A DNA stretch of 64,000 bases from assembly GCF_934746965.1 (NCBI RefSeq), contig NZ_CAKVFS010000003.1:62001-126000 (forward strand). Reading direction: 5' to 3'. Below, piece by piece: positions 51,525 through 62,032 of the stretch. The DNA is from an uncultured Methanobrevibacter sp. (GTDB lineage Archaea > Methanobacteriota > Methanobacteria > Methanobacteriales > Methanobacteriaceae). Made by a program: the position numbers and the translations under genes. Position 1 is the stretch's first letter, and the number at the start of each line of letters is the position of its first letter. The notes beneath the pieces are model-generated. The model made no database searches. It was not told the DNA's origin and saw only the letters and a list, made by a program, of their open reading frames with translations.

Positions 51525-52379
51525 ATGGAAGTTTCAGTTTTTGTTCCAGGTCACATTACTGGTTTTTTTAATATTAAAAATAATGCAAATCATTTAAAAA
51601 ATGGATCATGTGGTGTTGGTTTTTTAGTAAATAAAGGAGTTTTAACAAAGATTTCTACTTGCGATACTTTTGAAATTGAAGTTAATCAGGGAGATTTCAC
51701 AGTTATTAATGAAGTTTTAGATATTTTAAATATTAAAAAACCACTCAAAATCACTCAAGACATCCAACTTCCAATTGGAGCAGGATTTGGAACATCAGCA
51801 TCATCTGCATTAGGTTTAGCTATTGGATTAAATGAATTTTTAAATTTAGGGTATAGTTTAGAAGAATGTGGTCAAATAGCTCATAATGTAGAAATTAATC
51901 TTGGTTCTGGTTTGGGGGATGTAATAGCTCAGACAGGTAAGGGGATTGTTTTACGAACAAAAGAAGGTGCTCCGGGAATTGGTGAAATAAAGTCTTTTCC
52001 AAATGAAAAAATAGTTGTAGCTACTAAGACATTTGGTGAAATTGATACTGCTTCTATTATTCAAGATGAAGAATATAAAAAAATAATTTCAAATGTTGGT
52101 TTAGAATTAAAAGAGAAATTTATGAGGGATTCATCAATTAAGAATTTTTTAGATTTTTCTTTTGAATTTTCAAAAAAAACAAATTTAATGTCTGATGAAG
52201 TAAGTAAACTTGTTGATTATTTTAATTCTTTAGATGATATTTTAGGTTCTTCAATGGCTATGCTTGGAAATACAGTATTCGCATTTGCATATAATGAGGA
52301 TGTTTTCAAAAATTTAAATATTGAAAACTTAAATATATATGAATTAGATAATATTGGTATAAAATATGATAAAAATTAG
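51525..52379 (+). CDS. Pantoate kinase (GHMP family)
   Basis: A 284-residue GHMP kinase. FVPGHITGFFNI is at the N-terminus, the phosphate-binding loop is PIGAGFGTSASSALGLAIGL, and GSGLGDVIAQTGKG lies downstream. This matches archaeal pantoate kinase, which phosphorylates pantoate before coupling with beta-alanine in coenzyme A synthesis. It overlaps the methyltransferase gene by 14 bp. Confidence 0.88.
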   Translation: MEVSVFVPGHITGFFNIKNNANHLKNGSCGVGFLVNKGVLTKISTCDTFEIEVNQGDFTVINEVLDILNIKKPLKITQDIQLPIGAGFGTSASSALGLAIGLNEFLNLGYSLEECGQIAHNVEINLGSGLGDVIAQTGKGIVLRTKEGAPGIGEIKSFPNEKIVVATKTFGEIDTASIIQDEEYKKIISNVGLELKEKFMRDSSIKNFLDFSFEFSKKTNLMSDEVSKLVDYFNSLDDILGSSMAMLGNTVFAFAYNEDVFKNLNIENLNIYELDNIGIKYDKN

Positions 52380-52905
52380 CTATGATATAAAAGAATATAG
52401 GAAAGAACTATTTAACATACTTAATAATGGAAATAATATAATAGAACTTGGATGTCATGTAGGGAAAACTACAAAGCTAATTTTAGATAAATTTGATGAT
52501 ATTAATATAATATCTATAGACAATAGTCCAGAAGCTATTGCCAAAATGGAAAAATTAACTAATAATTATTCAAATTTAACATTTATATCGGGTGATGTAA
52601 GACGTCATGAAATTCTTTTAGAAGTTTTTAAGTTAATTCAAGATTGTGATATTCTATCTGTTGATTTGGGAGGAGGATATCATCCAGACACTGTTTTTAA
52701 AGTATTTTATATTTGGTCATCAACATTTAAACCAAATCATTCAATAATTAGAAATAAAGGTTTAGTTGATTTTTGTAATTCAGCTATTGTAAGTTGTAAT
52801 GATTTTAAATCACAAAATGGTCATTTGGAATCTTATATTGATGAAGGAATTCCTCCTCAAATTAAGGAGTTTGAATTATGGACTCCATCTTTAAGGGAAA
52901 AATAG
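52366..52905 (+). CDS. SAM-dependent methyltransferase-like protein
   Basis: A 179-residue Rossmann methyltransferase. Motif I is IIELGCHVGKTTKLIL, motif II IISIDNSPEA and motif IV VDLGGGYHP. The substrate is not evident; the sequence is short for a stand-alone methyltransferase. It starts inside the end of the pantoate kinase gene. Confidence 0.78.
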   Translation: MIKISYDIKEYRKELFNILNNGNNIIELGCHVGKTTKLILDKFDDINIISIDNSPEAIAKMEKLTNNYSNLTFISGDVRRHEILLEVFKLIQDCDILSVDLGGGYHPDTVFKVFYIWSSTFKPNHSIIRNKGLVDFCNSAIVSCNDFKSQNGHLESYIDEGIPPQIKEFELWTPSLREK

Positions 52906-52941
52906 CTAATTATAAATAATTTATTAACAAGATTATTAGTT

Positions 52942-55926
52942 ATGTTAAATGAAAATCAACGAAAAGTAGTAGAATATGTTGGAGATAAGCCATTACTTGT
53001 AGAGGCAGGACCTGGATCAGGTAAAACAAAAGTTATTATTGAAAGAATTAAATTTCTGATTAATGAGTTAAAAATTAATCCAGATAGTCTGCTTGTTATT
53101 ACATTTACAAAAAAAGCAGCAAATGAACTTAAAGAAAGATTATCCAAAGATATTTCAAAAAATATAATTAATCAAATGCATATTTCTACTATTCATTCTT
53201 TTTGTTTTGATTTTCTTAAAAATAGAGGAACTGTAACTAACTTATTTGATGATGATTCTGGTGAAAAAAAGAGACTATTTATTCAAAAATATAAATATGA
53301 GCTAGGCTTTAAAAATGAATTTTATCTGGCTGATTATCAGATACCCTCAGTTATAGATAAATTTGATGAATATACTACTTTTCAAGTTGATATTAAATTG
53401 TTAATCAAATATATTGCTGAAACAAGACCAATTAACCGGGAATATATTGATTTTGTTAATTCTTTTAAGTTTTTTCCACTAAGAAAAGTAAAAGATAATG
53501 AAGAATTTAAAAAATCTTGGTATAATGCTAGATATTTGCAAACAGCAAGAGCATATCCTAAATACTTAAACTTACTTGACAAGTACAATGCTGTTGATTA
53601 TAGTACAGTTCAAATAAAAGCTCTTGAAAGTTTAAGAGAAAATCCAATAACACAATTTAAAAATATTTTAATAGATGAATTTCAAGACACAGATTCCATT
53701 CAAGCAGAATTATTTAAAGTTTTACTTCAAAATACAGATTCTTTCACTGCTGTAGGTGATGTTGATCAAAGTATTTATTCTTTTAGAGGTTCTTTTAAGG
53801 ATTATTTTGAAGAATTTTATAATATTTATGATGCTAAGTTAATTAGTTTAAATTATAATTACAGGTCAACAAATAACATTATTCAAGCTAGTGAAGCATT
53901 TATTAAACCTCAAAGAAAGCAATATTCTAAAAAACATCTTTTAGGGGTTAGAAATGAAGATAATAATTCCTATATTTTAGAAAGTAGTAGTTATGAAGAA
54001 GAAGCAATTAAAATATTTAATTTAATTAAAGATTTAAAGGAAACTGGAAAAATTAAACAATATGATGATGTAGCTATTTTGTATCGTTCTATTAGTTCAA
54101 ATAAAAATATTCCTATTTTAATTGAAGAATTTAAAAGAAATAACATTCCTTATTCTATTTCTGGAACTGATGATTTAATAGAAAGTGATGAAGTTAAATC
54201 TGTGTTAACTTTATTTTATTATATTACTCGTAAAATTGATCATTCATATGGGATGTCTAGATTAGAAAGAGAATGGATGAATTTTAGAGCTTTTTGTGGC
54301 TATGATTTCAAGCCTAAGTTTTTGAATTTATCTAATGATACTAAAGAATATTTGGCTGAATTACAAGACAATTATGAAGAAACTATTTTAGAAAAAGAAA
54401 AAGAAATTTATGAAAAATTCACAGGTAAAAAAAGTAGAATTAAGAAATTAAACGGTGTTTTTAATAGAGATGAAGATATATTAATTGAAATTTTTAAAAA
54501 TATCAATAAACCTGTTGTTGATTTAAATTTAATTAAAAATAAACGGGATAAAGAATTTTTCGATAAATTAGAAAATTTAAGAGAAAATATTTTCAAGGAA
54601 GATGATGAGAATAAATTAACAATTTTAGAGGTCTATTATGAATTATTAGATTTATGTGGTTATTTGGATGAATCAATTATTGATGATGATTGTCATGATT
54701 TTGAACTTGAAAATTTAGCTAAAATTTCAAGAATTATATTTAATTATGAATCAATAATATCTAATAGTGATGTTAGGGGATTATTTTTCTTTTTAACTAA
54801 TATTATTGAAAATTACGGTGCTTATAATAATAAAACGGATGGAGTTCAATTTATGACTGTTCATAAGTCTAAAGGTTTAGAATTTCCAGTAACAATTGTT
54901 TCATCATTAAATAAAGATAAATTTCCATTATCTCCAAAAGATTCTGAACGTAAAAAAGATAATATTAATATGAAGGATACATTTTATACTCCTAATAAAT
55001 TTCTTGAATATAAAGATTACACAGAACATAATGAAATAAAATTAAGTTTGGCTGAAGAAAATAGGGTTATTTATGTTGCTATGACTCGTGCTCAAGATGT
55101 TTTGGTGTTGTCTGTTGTTGATGAAATGCCAGAGGATATTAAAAGAATATCTTCTTATTTTGATAATTATTTGGATTTAAATAGTGTTTCTATAAGTAGT
55201 ATAGGTTCTAAAGTAGAAAAAAATAAACTTAAACTAAGTTATTCTAGTTTTGCGGATTATAATAATTGTCCGTTTAGGTATAATCTATTAAATAAATTAC
55301 AGTTTAAACTTTCACAAAAATATGTTACAAAAAGTGGTTCAATTATTCATGAAGCATTAGATAATATAAATCAGGAAATTAAACATAATGGTAAAATATC
55401 TGAGGAAAATATCTGTAAAATAGCTAGTAAAGTTTACTATTTACATGGTGGTAGAGATGAAGAATTTGATGAATATATTGATTCAATAGTAGATTATTAT
55501 AATGAATTTGGATTTAAAATAACTGTTGTTGATTCGGAAGTTCCATTTTCAATTGATAAAGAGGATTACTGTTTTGATGGAGTTATTGATTTAATTTATA
55601 AAACTAAAAATGGGAAATATGGTATTTTGGATTATAAAAATACTTATTTTAATGAATATAATAAGAAAAAATACACTCAACAATTATTAACTTATGCTTT
55701 AGCTTTAAAAAATGATTCTAAATATGAAAATATTGATATTGTTGAATCAAAAATATATGCAATTAAATCAAGAAGTCTTATTAATTTAGATATAAATGAA
55801 GTTAACTTAAATAAACAAAAAGAAGAGATTGAAAATACAGTTAATTTAATTAATAATCATAAATTTAATAAATGTAAAAGCAGTTATTGTAATATTTGCG
55901 AATTTTTAAAATATTGTAGTAAATAA
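52942..55926 (+). CDS. UvrD-type helicase with RecB/AddB-like nuclease
   Basis: A 994-residue protein. SF1 helicase motifs: Walker A AGPGSGKTK, DEFQDTD, GDVDQSIYSFRG, NYRST, FMTVHKSKGLEFP and VAMTRAQD. The C-terminal part is a PD-(D/E)XK nuclease (DGVIDLIY, GILDYKNTYF), with four cysteines for an AddB-type Fe-S cluster: one in YNNCPFRY and three in YCNICEFLKYC. It couples DNA unwinding to resection and is probably a single-chain repair exonuclease. It is 36 bp downstream of the methyltransferase. Confidence 0.9.
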   Translation: MLNENQRKVVEYVGDKPLLVEAGPGSGKTKVIIERIKFLINELKINPDSLLVITFTKKAANELKERLSKDISKNIINQMHISTIHSFCFDFLKNRGTVTNLFDDDSGEKKRLFIQKYKYELGFKNEFYLADYQIPSVIDKFDEYTTFQVDIKLLIKYIAETRPINREYIDFVNSFKFFPLRKVKDNEEFKKSWYNARYLQTARAYPKYLNLLDKYNAVDYSTVQIKALESLRENPITQFKNILIDEFQDTDSIQAELFKVLLQNTDSFTAVGDVDQSIYSFRGSFKDYFEEFYNIYDAKLISLNYNYRSTNNIIQASEAFIKPQRKQYSKKHLLGVRNEDNNSYILESSSYEEEAIKIFNLIKDLKETGKIKQYDDVAILYRSISSNKNIPILIEEFKRNNIPYSISGTDDLIESDEVKSVLTLFYYITRKIDHSYGMSRLEREWMNFRAFCGYDFKPKFLNLSNDTKEYLAELQDNYEETILEKEKEIYEKFTGKKSRIKKLNGVFNRDEDILIEIFKNINKPVVDLNLIKNKRDKEFFDKLENLRENIFKEDDENKLTILEVYYELLDLCGYLDESIIDDDCHDFELENLAKISRIIFNYESIISNSDVRGLFFFLTNIIENYGAYNNKTDGVQFMTVHKSKGLEFPVTIVSSLNKDKFPLSPKDSERKKDNINMKDTFYTPNKFLEYKDYTEHNEIKLSLAEENRVIYVAMTRAQDVLVLSVVDEMPEDIKRISSYFDNYLDLNSVSISSIGSKVEKNKLKLSYSSFADYNNCPFRYNLLNKLQFKLSQKYVTKSGSIIHEALDNINQEIKHNGKISEENICKIASKVYYLHGGRDEEFDEYIDSIVDYYNEFGFKITVVDSEVPFSIDKEDYCFDGVIDLIYKTKNGKYGILDYKNTYFNEYNKKKYTQQLLTYALALKNDSKYENIDIVESKIYAIKSRSLINLDINEVNLNKQKEEIENTVNLINNHKFNKCKSSYCNICEFLKYCSK

Positions 55927-56119
55927 TCTAATTAATATTTATTGGGAATAAATATATTATGTGTATAAAAATGTGTATTTTATAAAATGAATGAATATTC
56001 GTTAAATTAGATGATAATTGTGATTTTAATAAAAATTCTTGATGATTTTTTAATTTCTTTAATATTTATATACTTTATTGAAGAAAATATTACTCATAAG
56101 TAAAAATGAGGTATTGAAT

Positions 56120-56914
56120 ATGATGATTGGTAAAAAGATTCGTTTAGAAAGAATCATTAACAGACATACCGGTAGAACTGTAATAGCTCCAATGGACCAT
56201 GGAGTTTCTGATGGTCCAATGAAAGGTATTATAGATATAGACAAAACTGTTGAAAGCATTTCTCAAGGTGGAGCAGATGCAATACTTATGCATAAAGGTA
56301 TTGTAGAACAAGGTCACAGGGGATATGGTAAGGATATTGGTCTTATTGTTCATTTATCTGCAAGTACTTCATTAGCACCAAATCCAAATAACAAAGTAAT
56401 AGTTACTTCTGTTGAAAAAGCTATTCAATTAGGTGCAGATGCAGTATCTGTTCATGTTAACTTAGGTAGTGAAACAGAAAGTGATATGTTACAAGAATTA
56501 GGTGAAATTTCTGAAACTTGTAGTTACTGGGGAATCCCTCTTTTAGCTATGATGTACCCAAGAGGTCAAAAAGTAGAAAATGAACATGATGTAGAATTAG
56601 TTAAACATGCTGCACGTGTAGGTTCTGAACTTGGTGTTGACATTGTTAAAACTAATTATACTGGAGATCCTGATTCATTTAAAGAAGTAGTTGAAGGAGC
56701 ATTAGTACCTGTTGTAATTGCTGGTGGACCAAAAGTAGATACTGATGAAGAATTATTACAGATGGTTAAAGATTCCATTGAAGTTGGTGGAGCAGGAGTT
56801 GCATTTGGACGTAACCTTTTCCAAGCTGAAAACCCAGGTAAAATAACTAAAGCTATTTCAGAAGTAGTACATAATGATTTAGAAGTAAATGAAGCTTTAA
56901 AATTCTTAAAATAA
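56120..56914 (+). CDS. aroA': 2-amino-3,7-dideoxy-heptulosonate synthase
   Basis: 264 residues from ATG 56120, preceded by GAGGT; the longer frame to 56078 is rejected. It is an FBP-aldolase-like barrel: MDHGVSDGP, GADAILMHKG, and the Schiff-base lysine in DIVKTNYTG. In methanogens it makes ADH from aspartate semialdehyde and a sugar phosphate, the start of the archaeal shikimate pathway. aroB' follows after 9 bp. Confidence 0.93.
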   Translation: MMIGKKIRLERIINRHTGRTVIAPMDHGVSDGPMKGIIDIDKTVESISQGGADAILMHKGIVEQGHRGYGKDIGLIVHLSASTSLAPNPNNKVIVTSVEKAIQLGADAVSVHVNLGSETESDMLQELGEISETCSYWGIPLLAMMYPRGQKVENEHDVELVKHAARVGSELGVDIVKTNYTGDPDSFKEVVEGALVPVVIAGGPKVDTDEELLQMVKDSIEVGGAGVAFGRNLFQAENPGKITKAISEVVHNDLEVNEALKFLK

Positions 56915-56923
56915 GGTGATTTT

Positions 56924-58054
56924 GTGGAAAATAAATTCGCTTGGATAATGACTCCTAATAAACCATGGGATGATAAAAAAGAAATGATTACAACTGCATT
57001 GGAATCAGGTATTGATTATGTTTTTGATTTGGATGACTGTGATAAAATCCAAAAATTAGGTAATGTAAATATAATCTCTAATAGTGATGATGCAGATATT
57101 TATCTTGTTGGAATTAATGGTGAAGGTGATGGATCTTTAATCCTTAGTGAAGATTTGAATCAATCACAAGATTTAAAAGAAGCAAAAAAAGCTAAAAGTG
57201 AAGGTAAAACTGTTTGTGCTTATGTAAAAATCACTGATAAAAATCATGAACAATTGGCCGTTAATTTAGGTCCAATTGTAGATTATATTATATTAGTTAG
57301 TACTGATTGGACAGTAATTCCTTTAGAAAATATTATTGCTGATTTACAAAAAGTAGATGTAGAAATAATAGCTGCTGTAGCTGATGAAGACGGTGCTAAA
57401 TTAGCTATTGAAACTTTAGAACATGGTACTGATGGAGTAATATTTGAAGCTAATGATTTTAATCAAATTAAAAAAATAGCACAATTAGTTGATGAAGCTT
57501 CTAAAATAAAATATGAATTGAAAGTAGCTACTGTTACTAATGTTAAACCATTAGGTTCTGGAGATAGGGTATGTATTGATACTACAGATATGATGAAACC
57601 TGGTGAAGGTATGTTAATTGGATCTTATTCCAAATCATTATTTTTAGTACATAGTGAATCTCTTGAAAGTGAGTATGTTGCATCAAGACCATTTAGGGTG
57701 AATGCTGGTCCTGTACAAGCATATGTAATGGTTCCAGGTAATAAAACAAGATATTTATCAGAACTTGTTGCTGGAGATGAAGTTTTAATTGTTAATAATG
57801 AAGGTGAAACAAGAACTGCATATGTTGGAAGGAGTAAAATTGAAAGAAGACCTTTATTATTAATTGAAGCTGAATATGAAGGTAAAACAATAAGAACTCT
57901 TCTTCAAAATGCAGAAACAATTAGAATAGTGGATGCTAAAAACAACCCATTATCAGTAGCAGATATTAAAATAGGGGATAAAGTTAAAGTATATGTTGAA
58001 TCAAATGCTAGACATTTTGGGATAGCTATTGATGAAACAATTATTGAACAATGA
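56924..58054 (+). CDS. aroB': 3-dehydroquinate synthase II
   Basis: A 376-residue protein starting GTG 56924 with GGTGAT upstream. It has FAWIMTPNKPWDDKKE, VTNVKPLGSGDRVCIDTTDM and AGPVQAYVMVPG, which match the archaeal dehydroquinate synthase that oxidatively deaminates ADH. It acts with the preceding gene to give dehydroquinate for aromatic amino acids. Confidence 0.93.
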   Translation: MENKFAWIMTPNKPWDDKKEMITTALESGIDYVFDLDDCDKIQKLGNVNIISNSDDADIYLVGINGEGDGSLILSEDLNQSQDLKEAKKAKSEGKTVCAYVKITDKNHEQLAVNLGPIVDYIILVSTDWTVIPLENIIADLQKVDVEIIAAVADEDGAKLAIETLEHGTDGVIFEANDFNQIKKIAQLVDEASKIKYELKVATVTNVKPLGSGDRVCIDTTDMMKPGEGMLIGSYSKSLFLVHSESLESEYVASRPFRVNAGPVQAYVMVPGNKTRYLSELVAGDEVLIVNNEGETRTAYVGRSKIERRPLLLIEAEYEGKTIRTLLQNAETIRIVDAKNNPLSVADIKIGDKVKVYVESNARHFGIAIDETIIEQ

Positions 58055-58064
58055 GGTTTTTTTA

Positions 58065-58622
58065 ATGTCTCAAATTAGGTCATTTTTAGCTATTGATTTA
58101 GATGATGATTTTAAACCTAAAATAAATAAAATCATGAAAGAATTTAAGAAAATAGATGCAAATATTAAATATGTTGATTTAAATAATTTGCATTTTACCT
58201 TAAAATTTTTTGGAGATATTGATACAGAAGGTATTGATTTGATTTCTAAAAAAATTGAGGAGGTAATTAAAGATTTTGAACCTTTTGATATTAAAATAAA
58301 TGGTTGTGGAGCGTTTCCAAATAATAATCATATAAAAGTTATTTGGCTAGGTGTTGAAAGTAATAAACTTTTAGCCCAGTTACATGATAAATTAGATGAA
58401 GAATTTGCAGCTATTGGTTTTGATAAAGATAAAAAATTCTCAACACATCTTACTATTGGTCGTATGAAATCAGCAAAGAATAAAAATCAAGTTAAAGATG
58501 TTATTGAAAAATTTGAAAATATTGAAATTGGAACTATGAATGTTTCAAATATTGCTTTAAAGAAAAGTACTTTAAAACCTTCTGGTCCAATTTATGAAAA
58601 CTTAAAAACTTACAATTTGTGA
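58065..58622 (+). CDS. thpR: RNA 2',3'-cyclic phosphodiesterase
   Basis: 185 residues from ATG 58065, with TGAGGT upstream; it starts 10 bp after aroB'. The two HxTx motifs are HFTLKFFG and HLTIGRMK. It belongs to the LigT/ThpR family, which opens 2',3'-cyclic phosphates in RNA. The neighbouring cca gene suggests a tRNA end-processing link. Confidence 0.9.
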   Translation: MSQIRSFLAIDLDDDFKPKINKIMKEFKKIDANIKYVDLNNLHFTLKFFGDIDTEGIDLISKKIEEVIKDFEPFDIKINGCGAFPNNNHIKVIWLGVESNKLLAQLHDKLDEEFAAIGFDKDKKFSTHLTIGRMKSAKNKNQVKDVIEKFENIEIGTMNVSNIALKKSTLKPSGPIYENLKTYNL

Positions 58623-58626
58623 TTTA

Positions 58627-59997
58627 ATGGATTATAAACAAATTTTAAATGAAATTAAACCTTCTAAAGAGGAAAGTCATGAAATTCTTAAGATTTCAAA
58701 AGAATTAATTAATTATTTAAATGAAATCTGCAGGAATGAAAATATTGATGCTGAGGCATCACTTGTAGGTTCTGTAGCTAAAAAAACCTATTTAAGTGGA
58801 AAATCAGATATTGATATTTTTATTTCATTTCCTTTAGATGTTGATGTTTCAACTCTTAAAAAAACAGGTTTATATTTGGGATATAAATGTAGTGATAAAT
58901 TTTGTGGAAAACCTAGTGAACATTATGCATCTCATCCATATGTAACTAGTGAAATTTGTGGTTTTGAAGTAGATTTTGTTCCATGTTATAAAATTGAAAA
59001 TGGGAGTCAATTAAAATCTGCAGTTGATAGAACAATTTTACATACAAAATATATTAAATCTCATTTAGGTGTAAATCAAAATGAAGAAGTTCTTCTTTTA
59101 AAAAGATTCATGGACATGACTGGAACATATGGATCTGAATTTAAAGTTGGTGGATTTGCAGGATATCTATGTGAATTACTTATTTTAAAATATGGTACTT
59201 TTGAAAATACATTAAAAGAAGCTTCAAATTGGAAATATGGTCAAACTATTGATTTAGAAGGTTATAATACTGCAAAATTATTCAATGATCCATTAATTGT
59301 AATTGATCCAACTGATATGAATCGTAATGTTGGTGCAGCTTTAAGATTGGATAAAATGGCTGAATTTATTCAATCTGCAAGAAATTATTTAAATAGTAAT
59401 AATAAAAAAGAATATTTTTATCCAGCATCTAATAAATTCACTAAAAAAGAAATTTTAGAAGAATTTAAAAAAAGAGGCACAGATTTAATAGCTATTAAAT
59501 TTAATATTCCAGATATTCCATTAGATACTCTTCATCCTCAACTTAGAAAGACCACTATGTCTCTTGTTGAAAAATTAAATGATGAAGATTTTTCTGTTTA
59601 CCAATCTGATTATTGGAGTGATGAAGAAAATATAGCTATTTTACTTTTTGAAATGAGTGTTTCTAAATTAAATAATACAAAAATTCATCATGGTCCTAAG
59701 GTTTTTGTTAAAAAAGGAACTCAAAATTTCATTGAAAAACATGGGATTGAAAATTGTTATGTTTTAAATGATTTTATCGTTTCTAAAATTTCTAGAGAAT
59801 TTATTACACCTTATGATTTTATTTCTTATGTTTTAACTTCAGAAAATATATCTTTAATAAAAGTAGGTAAAAATCTTTTAAATAACATGATTACTAGTTA
59901 TGATTTGCTTTCATTAGATGATTTGGACTTGGATAATGAAAATTTCATAACTTTTCTAGATGATTTTTTGAATCCGAATAAATATCTATATAGATAA
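58627..59997 (+). CDS. cca: CCA-adding tRNA nucleotidyltransferase (class I)
   Basis: A 456-residue protein. The nucleotidyltransferase signature is GSVAKKTYLSGKSDIDIFIS, then EVDFVPCY with the third carboxylate. Length and layout match archaeal class I CCA enzymes. It adds CCA to tRNA 3' ends, needed here since tRNA-Ala does not encode it. It starts 4 bp after thpR. Confidence 0.94.
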   Translation: MDYKQILNEIKPSKEESHEILKISKELINYLNEICRNENIDAEASLVGSVAKKTYLSGKSDIDIFISFPLDVDVSTLKKTGLYLGYKCSDKFCGKPSEHYASHPYVTSEICGFEVDFVPCYKIENGSQLKSAVDRTILHTKYIKSHLGVNQNEEVLLLKRFMDMTGTYGSEFKVGGFAGYLCELLILKYGTFENTLKEASNWKYGQTIDLEGYNTAKLFNDPLIVIDPTDMNRNVGAALRLDKMAEFIQSARNYLNSNNKKEYFYPASNKFTKKEILEEFKKRGTDLIAIKFNIPDIPLDTLHPQLRKTTMSLVEKLNDEDFSVYQSDYWSDEENIAILLFEMSVSKLNNTKIHHGPKVFVKKGTQNFIEKHGIENCYVLNDFIVSKISREFITPYDFISYVLTSENISLIKVGKNLLNNMITSYDLLSLDDLDLDNENFITFLDDFLNPNKYLYR

Positions 59998-60180
59998 TTT
60001 ATTTTTGTTTATTTTTTTCTTATTTATCTGTTTATTTTAACCGTTTTATTCTATTTTTATAACACTAGTTAAAAGAAATAGTTATATATTTTACACGACA
60101 TAAATGTTAATCGTTATGAATTTAATTCATTTCAACATAATCTTTATTTGATTTTAGATTATTTGTATAAAAAATGGGAG

Positions 60181-61865
60181 ATGAAAAATGTCAATAGGTT
60201 AAATAAACATTTTTTGTTAGTCTTAACATTATTTTTAGTGTTTATTTTAATCCCTTCATCATTTGCATTGGATTTAAATGATATTCAAGTATTTTCAAGT
60301 AGTAATTTAAATGATGCTGTAATTACAGATAATGGTAATGTAGACAACAATATACATGTTTCAACTGATGGGATGATGATAAAGGTGACGGATCTGAATT
60401 TAATCCATATGCATCTATCTCTAAGGCTGTTGATAAATTTAATTCATTGTTAAATTCACAATAAACGGTGTAACATATGAAAGAACTACTAATGCAACTG
60501 GTATGGCTGCTTTAAATATAACTTTAATTGATGGATTATATGATATCTCTTCTGTATTTGAAGGAAATAGATACTATTTACCATCTAAAACAATAAATAA
60601 TACAATTTTAGTCAAACCAGTAGATACTTTATTGACTTTAACAGCACAAAACATTTTTGTTGGTGGTGAAGAAGTTATTATTGCAAAAATTAATGCAACT
60701 GAAGGTGTTGTATTATTTACAATAAATGGTGCTACTCAATATGTGGATGTCATTGATGGTATGGCTATTTTAAGATTAAATAATTTAGCTGAAGGTACTT
60801 ATACTGTTACAGCTAAATATGACAAATTCAAGGGATATTTAGAATCAGAGAATACTACTTCATTTTCCGTATTTAAAGTAGATAAATATACTTTTGATGT
60901 TAGTGCAAATGATATTAATGTAGGGGAAAATGCTGTTATTGATGTTGTTTTACCTGAAGATGCTACTAGTGATGTTGTAGCTATTGTTAATGGTGTTAAT
61001 TATACTGGAAAAGCAAATAATGGTGGTGCAAAAATCATAATATCCGATTTATCAAAAGGTAATTATGAAGTTAATGTTATTTACATGGGAGATGACAAAT
61101 ATACTTCAACTAATATGACTACCACTTTAAATATTGATAGAACATCTGTTAATTTAACTGTAGTTGATTTGGTAAAATATTTCCATGGTTCTGATAGATT
61201 AGTAGCAATTTTATTAGATGGAAACGGAAATCCAATAGCTAATATGGATGTAACATTTGTTGTTAATGGTGTGAAATATAGATTAAATATTAATTTATTA
61301 CCAGGTACTTATATTATTACTAATTATGATCTTGTAACTGGTGAGGAAAACTCTAATAATGTTACTGTCAAATCATTATTTGTAAATGATCATGATTTAT
61401 AAAAATGATTCTCAATACTCTTTTACTGTTTATGGTAAAGATGGTAAACTTGCAGCTAATCAGGAAGTAACATTTAATATTAATGGTGTTTTCTATAAAC
61501 GTATTAGTGATGATAATGGAATAGTTACATTAAAAATTAACTTAAACCCAGGATCATATATTATCACAGCTGAATACGAAGGTTGCAGAGTATCAAACAA
61601 TATTACAGTTAAATCAACATTATTGACTCAAGATTTAACTATGAATCATAAAGATGGATCAACATTTAATGCGACAGCTTTAGATGAACAAGGAAATCCT
61701 CTTGCTGGCCAAACAATAACTTTCAATGTAAATGGAGTATTCTATAATAAAGTAACTGATGAAAATGGTATTGCTAGTTTAAACATAAATTTAAACAAAG
61801 GTGAATATATCATTACTTCCATATGGAATGATTACCAAGTGGGAAACAAAATTACTATAGTTTAG
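60181..61865 (+). pseudogene. Decayed adhesin-like protein gene
   Basis: The signal peptide (KHFLLVLTLFLVFILIPSSFA) is intact. The frame breaks near 60371; the next frame reads DDDKGDGSEFNPYASISKAV and stops at about 60463. A third frame then reads FTINGVTYERTTNATG and Ig-like repeats up to 61402, where a 2-bp loss shifts it again, after which two more repeats (TFNINGVFYKR, TFNVNGVFYNK) end at 61865. At least three lesions and a likely internal deletion make this a pseudogene. The family is the large surface adhesins of Methanobrevibacter. Confidence 0.85.
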
Positions 61866-61896
61866 AGGTTTAATAACCTCTTATTTATTTTATTTT
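61864..61896 (+). terminator. Hairpin terminator after adhesin remnant
   Basis: AGAGGTT and AACCTCT form a 7-bp stem with a TAAT loop, followed by a T-rich run. The stem overlaps the stop codon. Confidence 0.75.
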
Positions 61897-62032
61897 AAGT
61901 TAAATTTTCTTTTTTTTTAATTCTTATTTTTTGTTTTAATTAATTGGAAAGTATTATTAATAATTAAATTATAATTAATAAATATTAAAGTATTTTTTAT
62001 TTTTATATAATTAATTGAAAAAAGTGATGACT

